DNA of 64,000 bases from Clostridium beijerinckii (GTDB lineage: Bacteria; Bacillota; Clostridia; Clostridiales; Clostridiaceae). Positions within the stretch are counted from its first letter, which is position 1, and each line of letters opens with the position of its first letter. The stretch spans positions 198,501-262,500 of the forward strand of contig NZ_CP073653.1 in the NCBI RefSeq assembly GCF_018223745.1, written 5' to 3'. Below the pieces are notes generated by a model. That model saw nothing but the letters and a program-made list of their open reading frames with translations, was not told where the DNA came from and did not search any database. Shown here piece by piece: positions 57,395 to 64,000 of the stretch. The position numbers were made by a program, and so were the translations under genes.

Positions 57395-58261
57395 ATGAGC
57401 AAGAAATCACGAGATATTAAAGATTTTTGGATTTTTGTCGGACCAGCATTATTTGCTATGACAATGGTTGTAATAATTCCGTTTATAATAGGTATATATT
57501 ATACATTTACAAATTGGAATGGTGCTAATCCTCATTATGATTTTGTTGGAATAAAAAATTATACAGGAATCTTTAAAGATGTACAATTTATATATTCTCT
57601 AAAGATAACAGTATTATATACAATTGCGAGTGTAATAACTATAAATATAATAGGGTTTGGACTAGCATATATAGTAACTAGAAAATTAAAAACTAGTAGT
57701 TTCTTAAGAACCGGATTCTTTATGCCAAACTTAATAGGAGGATTAATTTTAGGTTTTATATGGCAATTTATGTTTAATTCAGTATTTACAGGAGTTGGTA
57801 AAGCATTGGGAAGTGCAACACTTTCAACATCACTTTTACAAGCTCCAACTACGGCAATGCTAGCAATGTTGATAGTTTCGACATGGCAATATGCTGGATA
57901 TATAATGGTTATTTATGTGGCAGCCCTTGAAAATGTTCCAACTGACTTAATAGAAGCAGCGCATATTGATGGAGCTAATGGGTGGCATACATTTAAAAAT
58001 ATAACAATACCTATGGTTAGACAAGCAGTCACAATTTGCTTATTCTTAACTTTAGCAAATTCATTTAAGTTATTTGATTTAAATTTTTCACTTACACCAA
58101 TGAAAACTACTGAAATGTTAGCATTAAATATTTACAATGAAGCTTTTATTGTGAACAATATGGGAATAGGACAAGCAAAAGCTATTATATTCTTTGTACT
58201 AGTAACTACTATTTCTTTAACTCAAGTTTACTTTAATAAGAAAAAGGAGGTAGAGGTATAA
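57395..58261 (+). CDS. ABC sugar transporter permease (MalF/UgpA type)
   Basis: The protein has 288 residues with six hydrophobic helices and the cytoplasmic EAA loop EAAHIDGANGWHTFKNITIPM that contacts the ATPase. It is the short form without the large MalF periplasmic loop. AAAGGAG precedes ATG 57395. Its stop overlaps the next start by one base (TAATG), so both permeases are made from one transcript. Confidence 0.9.
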   Translation: MSKKSRDIKDFWIFVGPALFAMTMVVIIPFIIGIYYTFTNWNGANPHYDFVGIKNYTGIFKDVQFIYSLKITVLYTIASVITINIIGFGLAYIVTRKLKTSSFLRTGFFMPNLIGGLILGFIWQFMFNSVFTGVGKALGSATLSTSLLQAPTTAMLAMLIVSTWQYAGYIMVIYVAALENVPTDLIEAAHIDGANGWHTFKNITIPMVRQAVTICLFLTLANSFKLFDLNFSLTPMKTTEMLALNIYNEAFIVNNMGIGQAKAIIFFVLVTTISLTQVYFNKKKEVEV

Positions 58262-59160
58262 TGGAGCCAAGTAAAGTTGTTAATAATATAGAAAAAGTTA
58301 AAGCAAATAAAAAGCTGAAGACACTAGATAGTTATACTGGTAGATTAAAACTATTAGAAGTATTTTCATGGTTACTATTGATAGCATATATGACACCATT
58401 TTACTTGATGCTTATAAATTCATTTAAGACAAGAAGAGAGATCTTTTCAAACACAACTGGTCTTCCTGACACATGGAATTTTCAGAATTATTTAGATGCT
58501 ATGAAAAAAATGAGTGTAATAAGTTCATTTACAAATTCTATGATAATAACTATAGGAAGTGTGGTACTAATAATTCTTTTTTCATCAATGGCTTCATGGA
58601 TGTTAGTAAGGGATCAGTCAAGAAAGAGTAAGATAATATTTTATATATTTACTTCAGGGATGATCGTTCCATTTCAAGCAGTAATGATACCACTTGTAAA
58701 ATGGATGGCAAAAATTCAATTCGGACCATTTCAAATGCTAGGAACACACTATGGACTCATATTCATGTACATAGGGTTTGGCGTTAGTATGAGCATATTT
58801 TTATATCATGGCTTTATTAAAGGAGTTCCAAAAGAAGTTGAAGAAGCCGCAACCATAGATGGATGCAGCAAATGGCAAACATATGTGAAAATTATATTAC
58901 CATTATTGAAGCCAATTACTGTTACAGTCGCAGTTTTAAATAGTATATGGATATGGAATGACTTCTTACTTCCGTTTTTAACTATAAATGGAAGAATAAA
59001 TACTATACCATTAGCCATGAACAATTTCTTCGGAGCATTCTCAAAGCAATGGGAATTAGCAATGGCAGCGTTAATTTTAGCAATAATTCCAATAATCATA
59101 TTCTATTTCTTTGTTCAAAAGCATATTATTGCAGGTATTGTTCAAGGATCTATAAAATAG
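58261..59160 (+). CDS. ABC sugar transporter permease (MalG type)
   Basis: The protein has 299 residues with six membrane helices after a basic N-terminal tail. The EAA loop is EEAATIDGCSKWQTYVKIILPLLKP. It starts one base into the stop of the first permease gene with AAGGAGG upstream. Together the two permeases and the lipoprotein form a carbohydrate uptake type 1 (CUT1) system lacking its own ATPase. Confidence 0.9.
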   Translation: MEPSKVVNNIEKVKANKKLKTLDSYTGRLKLLEVFSWLLLIAYMTPFYLMLINSFKTRREIFSNTTGLPDTWNFQNYLDAMKKMSVISSFTNSMIITIGSVVLIILFSSMASWMLVRDQSRKSKIIFYIFTSGMIVPFQAVMIPLVKWMAKIQFGPFQMLGTHYGLIFMYIGFGVSMSIFLYHGFIKGVPKEVEEAATIDGCSKWQTYVKIILPLLKPITVTVAVLNSIWIWNDFLLPFLTINGRINTIPLAMNNFFGAFSKQWELAMAALILAIIPIIIFYFFVQKHIIAGIVQGSIK

Positions 59161-59379
59161 TTATTAATAAAGAGTTGAGAATAACTTAAAGGTATAGAGG
59201 TATCTTAGGTAAGGTTTTTTAATCAAAGTTCAACTTTTGCTAGTTAAAGTATTTACTGAAAGTAAGACAATATAATTTAAATTTTAATTAGGAAACCTAA
59301 AAAATTAAAATGCTTTTGAGATAACCTTTTAGTCTTTAGCTACTATATTTTATTAGTTCAATTTAATATGATTTCTCAT

Positions 59380-59391
59380 GCAAGCGGTTGC
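59380..59391. promoter_or_regulatory. Second LacI/CcpA-like operator, before malQ
   Basis: GCAAGCGGTTGC (59380-59391), read with flanks as ATGCAAGCGGTTGCTT, has 5-base mirror arms and fits the CcpA cre pattern except at one position near the 3' end. It lies 74 bases before malQ. The rest of 59161-59464 contains no gene. Confidence 0.6.
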
Positions 59392-59464
59392 TTAAGGCAT
59401 AAGAAGAATAGAGATTGGTTATAAAAATAAATTTTAAACAAAAGGTGGAAATTAGGAGGAAGAT

Positions 59465-60955
59465 ATGAATAGAAGTAGTGGTATAATAATGCACATTGCT
59501 TCTCTGCCAGGAAAGTATGGAATAGGGACATTTGGTAAAGAAGCATATAAGTTTGGAGATTTTCTAAAAAAGGCTGGTCAGAAATATTGGCAGATATTAC
59601 CGGTTGGGCCTACAAGTTTTGGAGATTCACCATATCAATCTTTCTCGGCATTTGCTGGGAATCCATATTTTATAGATTTTGATATTTTAAGACAGGATGG
59701 ACTTTTAGATGCAAGTGATTATTATTCAGTGAACTTTGGAGAAAATTCAGAGGATATAGATTATGGTTTGATTTTTAAAGAAAAATTAAGAGTATTAAGA
59801 ATAGCATATGAAAAATTTAAATTAAATCAAGATGAAGATTTAATTAAATTTCAAGAGGCTGAATCCTATTGGCTTGATGATTATGCATTATATATGTCAG
59901 TAAAAAAACATTTTGATTTAAAGAGCTGGCACGAATGGGATGAGGACATTAGGTTAAGAGAAACAGAAGCAATAGATAGGTATAAAAGCTTATTAGAAGA
60001 TGAAATAGGGCTTTGGAAGTTTTTGCAGTATGAGTTCCATAAACAATGGAGAAATCTAAAAGCCTATGTTAATAATTTGGGAATTGAAATAATAGGAGAC
60101 ATGCCTATATATGTAGCAGAGGACAGTGCTGATGTATGGGGAAATCCCGAAGCATTCTTACTTAATAAAAAAACACTGAAACCATTAAAAATTGCTGGGT
60201 GTCCTCCGGATATATTTGCTGATACAGGACAGCTATGGGGAAATCCAATCTATGATTGGAGCTATATGGAGAAAACGAATTATAAATGGTGGGTTGATCG
60301 TATAAGACAAAGTTTGAACTTATATGATGTACTTAGAATAGATCATTTTAAAGGATTTGAATCATATTGGTCAATTCCTTATGGAGATCTAACAGCAGAA
60401 AATGGTGAATGGGTTAAAGGCCCTGGAATAAAAGTTTTCAATGCAATTAAAGATGAGCTTGGCGATGTTAATATAATTGCAGAAGATCTAGGTACACTAA
60501 CTGAAGAAACAATAAAGCTTAGAAATGATACTGGGTTCCCAGGAATGAAAATATTGACATTTGGGTTTGATACAGATAGCTCAAATCCTTTTTTACCTCA
60601 TAATTACGAAAAGAATTTTATAGTTTATACTGGTACCCATGATAATGATACTGTAAGAGGATGGATTGAAACAACAGCACCTAAAGGGGAAGTTCAAAGA
60701 GCGATAGAGTATTTAGGTCTAAATAAAGAAGAGGGGTATAACTGGGGATTTATTAGGGGAGCTTGGAGTAGTATTGCGAATATTTCTATAGCACAAATGC
60801 AAGATTTCTTGAATCTAGGCAATGAAGCTAGAATTAATTTACCTTCAACATTGGGGAAGAATTGGCGCTGGAGAGTAAAAAAAGGTGTATTGACAGATCA
60901 GTTGGCAGAAAAAATTCATCAGATTACTAGAACTTATGGAAGGTGTGATAATTAG
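59465..60955 (+). CDS. malQ: 4-alpha-glucanotransferase (amylomaltase)
   Basis: MalQ transfers maltosyl or longer glucan chains, releasing glucose from maltodextrins. It has 496 residues of glycoside hydrolase family 77. Catalytic regions are VLRIDHFKGFESYWSIP (nucleophile Asp), NIIAEDLGTLT (acid/base Glu) and VYTGTHDNDTVRGW (Asp). The N-terminal HIASLPGKYGIGTFG and PVGPTSFGDSPYQSFSAFAGNPYF are typical. TAGGAGGAAG precedes ATG 59465. Its own operator site lies upstream. It acts on sugars brought in by the adjacent transporter. Confidence 0.95.
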   Translation: MNRSSGIIMHIASLPGKYGIGTFGKEAYKFGDFLKKAGQKYWQILPVGPTSFGDSPYQSFSAFAGNPYFIDFDILRQDGLLDASDYYSVNFGENSEDIDYGLIFKEKLRVLRIAYEKFKLNQDEDLIKFQEAESYWLDDYALYMSVKKHFDLKSWHEWDEDIRLRETEAIDRYKSLLEDEIGLWKFLQYEFHKQWRNLKAYVNNLGIEIIGDMPIYVAEDSADVWGNPEAFLLNKKTLKPLKIAGCPPDIFADTGQLWGNPIYDWSYMEKTNYKWWVDRIRQSLNLYDVLRIDHFKGFESYWSIPYGDLTAENGEWVKGPGIKVFNAIKDELGDVNIIAEDLGTLTEETIKLRNDTGFPGMKILTFGFDTDSSNPFLPHNYEKNFIVYTGTHDNDTVRGWIETTAPKGEVQRAIEYLGLNKEEGYNWGFIRGAWSSIANISIAQMQDFLNLGNEARINLPSTLGKNWRWRVKKGVLTDQLAEKIHQITRTYGRCDN

Positions 60956-60999
60956 CAGGTACTATAGTAAAAGTAAAGGATAGTGATAATTTATATGAA

Positions 61000-61118
61000 A
61001 AATAATCTCTGCAATAATATATACTCATTAATTATGGTGGAGATTAGCTACATATCTATTTGCTAATTAGAGGTGTGCCTCAGTTTATACTTCATAGTAA
61101 TAGAAAGAGAGATTATTT
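61000..61118. repeat. Long inverted repeat with inner hairpins after malQ
   Basis: AAATAATCTCT (61000-61010) and AGAGATTATTT (61108-61118) are perfect 11-base complements. They enclose hairpins built on TTAGC/GCTAA and GAGG-tgtg-CCTC, giving a three-way-junction shape. It may be a 3' structure of malQ mRNA, a separate RNA or an unusual terminator. The rest of 60956-61340 has no gene. Confidence 0.4.
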
Positions 61119-61340
61119 GATTGTTGTTTAATAAAACCATATATATGGTAATTGTAACATCATTTTAAGTATGTTAATATTAAAATTATTAGAGGAAAAT
61201 AGTTATAAAGCATGACATAGATAAGTTTTTACTGTCATTAAGTGATTATTCCTAAAAAGATAGTATATTAGAATGTGACTTAGATGTTTTTATGTTAATA
61301 AACTTTATGAGTGATTTATTATTGAGAATAGGAGTAAGTT

Positions 61341-62342
61341 ATGAAAGTTACAATAAAGGAAGTAGCAAAAGAAGCGAATGTATCTCCATCAACTGTATCG
61401 AGAGTTATATCAGATAGTTCGCAGATAAGTGAAGAGACTAAGGAAAGAGTTAGAGATGCGATAAAAAGATTGAAATACAAGCCAAATGCAATAGCTAGGA
61501 GTCTTGCAAATAGGAAAAGTAGAATATTAGGTGTGGTTTTACCTAATGAAGCTCAAGATTTGATAACTAACACGTTTTTTATTCAAGCTATGAAGGGAAT
61601 GAGCAAATATGCTCAAAATAAAAGGTATTATATTACATATGCATTTAGCGAGGATGAAAAAGCTGAATTAGAATATATAAATAATTTCATAACAAGTAAC
61701 TTAGTTGATGGAATATGCTTATTACGTGCAAGAACTGATGATAGAAGTATTAAATATCTTAAAGAAACACAATTTCCATTCGTAGTAATAGGAAGGCCAG
61801 AAGAATCAGAAAATTTACTGTGGGTTGACAATGACAATTTTCAGGCGACTTACAATTTAGTAAATGAGCTTGTAAAAAAGGGACATAAATGCATTTCTTT
61901 TCTAGGGGCAAAGAAAGAATGGAATGTTACAAAAGATAGATTTAAAGGATTCAAAGTTGCATGCGAAATTAATGGCATTTCAATACAGGATAAAAATTTC
62001 GTAATTATGGATGATTTTAATGAACAAGAAGGAATAAACGGAACAATTAAATTGCTAGAAAACATTACTCCTACAGCAATTATAGCAGAAGATGATGTAT
62101 TAGCATTTGGGATACTTAAGGTACTTAATGAGAGAAAAATTAAAAATATAGATGTGGTAGGATTTAATAATAGTCCATTAGCGGAGCTCCAAATACCACC
62201 ATTATCATCAGTTGATATTAATTCTGAAGAATTAGGGTATCATGCTACAAAAATTTTAATAGATTTTTTAGAAAATGATTATACATCGATAAATCACTAT
62301 ATTATAGATACTAAGCTAGTAAAAAGAGAATCATTTAAGTAA
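61341..62342 (+). CDS. LacI-family transcriptional regulator
   Basis: The regulator has 333 residues. The N-terminal helix-turn-helix TIKEVAKEANVSPSTVSRVISDS and hinge KPNAIARSLANRKSR are followed by a periplasmic-binding-protein-like sensor domain (RILGVVLPNEAQ, PTAIIAEDDVLAFGILKVL, IDVVGFNNSPLAE). Position next to maltodextrin genes, and two LacI-type operators there, suggest a MalR-like repressor. The effector is not shown by the sequence. AGGAG precedes ATG 61341. Confidence 0.85.
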   Translation: MKVTIKEVAKEANVSPSTVSRVISDSSQISEETKERVRDAIKRLKYKPNAIARSLANRKSRILGVVLPNEAQDLITNTFFIQAMKGMSKYAQNKRYYITYAFSEDEKAELEYINNFITSNLVDGICLLRARTDDRSIKYLKETQFPFVVIGRPEESENLLWVDNDNFQATYNLVNELVKKGHKCISFLGAKKEWNVTKDRFKGFKVACEINGISIQDKNFVIMDDFNEQEGINGTIKLLENITPTAIIAEDDVLAFGILKVLNERKIKNIDVVGFNNSPLAELQIPPLSSVDINSEELGYHATKILIDFLENDYTSINHYIIDTKLVKRESFK

Positions 62343-62457
62343 CAAAATATGAAATTTAAATTTAGAATATGTTCATATGATTGAAGGTAATTGATGCTAG
62401 GTGAAACCTTACTAACACTTCTTGATTTTTATTAAGTATTAGAAATATATTTCAGAT

Positions 62458-62510
62458 AAAGGAATTCCTTAACAAACAGTTATTGTTTGCAATTAGGGGG
62501 AATTCTTTTA
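62458..62510 (+). terminator. Intrinsic terminator after the LacI-type regulator
   Basis: AAAGGAATTCC (62458-62468) pairs with GGAATTCTTTT (62499-62509). An inner CAAACA/TGTTTG pair makes a long rod-like hairpin. The rest of 62343-62662 shows no gene. Confidence 0.7.
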
Positions 62511-62662
62511 TTCTTATTTACATAATTACTGGTAATATTATTGTAGATTAGAAACAAACAATAATTGATATCTTTGTTAACGTTTAACTCAATGCAATAG
62601 TAATTTACAAGACATAAGATATTGGTTTTAGTTAAAATTACTTTAGTAAAGGAGAGGTTACG

Positions 62663-64000
62663 ATGGAGGAAAAAGGTATATTATTAAAGAGACGTAATAT
62701 GCATAGTCTTAAGAGTAAGGTATTGTTAAGTTATGTTATAGTTTTAAGTTTTATGTTTTCTATTGCAACTATATGCTTATATCAAATGAAAAATATTATA
62801 AATGAACTAGGAGTAACACAAAATATAATAAATAATGCAGCGGTACAAACTGTAACTAAACAAAATATGAGGGCATCGATTGTAGAAATGCAAAACTCAA
62901 TAAATAAATTTACGAATATAGCAGGTATAATATCTATCATTGGCGTTGTAGTAACTATAATTCTATCCATAGGAATAATGAGAGGAATACTTAAGCCCCT
63001 AAAGGATTTAAGTAAACTTTCACATTCGTTAAAAGAAGGAGATTTAACTGCTAAGATTGAAGGGAATTATGATAGAGAAATTGGAGATGTTATAGAAAGC
63101 TTAAATGGGGCTATTAATGTAAACAGAGATATGGTTGGAGATATACATTCATATTCAAGGTTATTAACAGAATCAAGTGAAAAACTAGATAAAATAGTAA
63201 GTAATATAAATCAAAGAATAGTGGAAGTTAATTCATCTACTAAATCAATATCGAGTGAAGTTGAACAATTAAGTGAGATTTCTCAAAATGTTAATAAATC
63301 AACATTTGATATAAAAACAGTGGTTTCAGGATTAAATCAAATAGCTATAAAAGATAGTAAGTCAGCAGAAGTAATAAGATGCAAGGCTGTTAAAGTTAAA
63401 GAAAAAGGAGAAAGAGCGGCTCAGAAAGCAAGGGAAATCTGCGAAGAAAAGATTTATACTATTACAAATGCGATTGATCAAGGAAAGGTAGTTAGAGATA
63501 TAAAGATAATGGCAGATGTAATAGCGAGCGTATCAGAGCAAACAAACCTATTAGCACTTAATGCATCTATAGAGGCCGCAAGAGCTGGAAATCAAGGGAA
63601 AGGCTTTGCTGTGGTTGCTGACGAGATAATGAAACTTGCAGAGCAAAGCAAAGAAACTGTTAACGAAATAAAAGATGTTATTAATGAAGTCCAAGAAGCA
63701 TTCAATAATCTGAGTAATTATAGCAAGGACTTACTGACTTTTTTAGAGAATGATGTTTATAGTGATTATGATTTACTGATTCAGACTGCGACAAGTTATG
63801 AAAGTGATTCTGAATTGATTACTAAGATGGCAGAAGAAGTCAAAAATACAAGTGTAACAATTCAAAAGATCATAATGGAGATAACAAGGGGAATTAATGT
63901 AGTTAGTGTAAATTCAATGGAAGCAGCTAACAAGTCACAGGATATACAAAAGAATGTGAATGGAGTAACTAACCAAGTGCAAGTTATTGTTAATGCCATA
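62663..64000 (+). CDS. Methyl-accepting chemotaxis protein, cut by window end
   Basis: The frame is open for 446 codons to the last base, so the 3' end is missing. ATG 62663 follows AAAGGAGAGG. Two membrane helices (about 19-41 and 87-106) bracket a short outside loop of about 45 residues. A HAMP region follows, then a signalling coiled coil. It carries the conserved hairpin [18 protein letters not shown] and [18 protein letters not shown]. The loop is too short for a usual four-helix sensor domain, so the stimulus may be sensed in the membrane or through a partner. A relation to the maltose locus is only by position. Confidence 0.9.
   Translation, partial: MEEKGILLKRRNMHSLKSKVLLSYVIVLSFMFSIATICLYQMKNIINELGVTQNIINNAAVQTVTKQNMRASIVEMQNSINKFTNIAGIISIIGVVVTIILSIGIMRGILKPLKDLSKLSHSLKEGDLTAKIEGNYDREIGDVIESLNGAINVNRDMVGDIHSYSRLLTESSEKLDKIVSNINQRIVEVNSSTKSISSEVEQLSEISQNVNKSTFDIKTVVSGLNQIAIKDSKSAEVIRCKAVKVKEKGERAAQKAREICEEKIYTITNAIDQGKVVRDIKIMADVIASVSEQTNLLALNASIEAARAGNQGKGFAVVADEIMKLAEQSKETVNEIKDVINEVQEAFNNLSNYSKDLLTFLENDVYSDYDLLIQTATSYESDSELITKMAEEVKNTSVTIQKIIMEITRGINVVSVNSMEAANKSQDIQKNVNGVTNQVQVIVNAI

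Overview
The window is about 64 kb of a very AT-rich chromosome from a solventogenic or butyrate-forming Clostridium. The closest match I can recall is the Clostridium beijerinckii group. The evidence is a clostridial spc/alpha ribosomal operon, spore cortex genes (cwlD and a SleB/CwlJ-type hydrolase), a ptb-buk butyrate cassette, and strong AGGAGG ribosome binding sites. The species assignment is from memory of gene order and was not computed.

Layout. 1-9820: the ribosomal spc and alpha operons, from a 5'-truncated rplE through secY, adk, map, a KOW protein, infA and rpmJ, then rpsM, rpsK, rpsD, rpoA and rplQ behind a separate promoter and structured leader. 10054-14339: the ECF transporter energizing module (ecfA1, ecfA2, ecfT), truA, then rplM-rpsI behind a consensus promoter and an L13-type leader. 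14845-20577: cwlD, a non-coding stretch with a large inverted repeat, a two-subunit class I fumarase, a TPR membrane protein and an OmpR-type two-component system. 20774-26144: an oxygen-dependent class I ribonucleotide reductase preceded by two NrdR-like boxes, then ptsI.

26159-33792 is an IS-rich interval. It holds a complete IS3-like element with a 4-bp target duplication and a lysine at the expected catalytic glutamate. It then holds a membrane TPR protein and iadA. After these comes an IS1182-like element with a frameshifted transposase, into whose end an IS5-like element has inserted with an ATTT duplication. 33817-46749: a germination hydrolase, cdaA-cdaR (c-di-AMP synthesis), an FAD oxidoreductase, ptb-buk, a folate cluster (HD protein, folP, folB-folK fusion), an AIM24 protein, a YerC-type regulator, glmM and an unknown protein.

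46866-55213 is a branched-chain amino acid operon under a T-box: ilvN, cimA (citramalate synthase), leuC, leuD, leuB, ilvB, ilvC. The specifier codon reads most naturally as AUC (Ile). No leuA is present, so the operon looks built for isoleucine through citramalate. 55337-62342: a GIY-YIG protein and a maltose/maltodextrin locus (binding protein, two permeases, malQ, LacI-type regulator) with two LacI/CcpA-like operators. The window ends inside a methyl-accepting chemotaxis protein. I found no tRNA, rRNA, CRISPR array or prophage. Most of the window is housekeeping. The less ordinary signals are the IS interval, the isoleucine-type T-box operon, the NrdR boxes, and several unexplained inverted repeats between genes.
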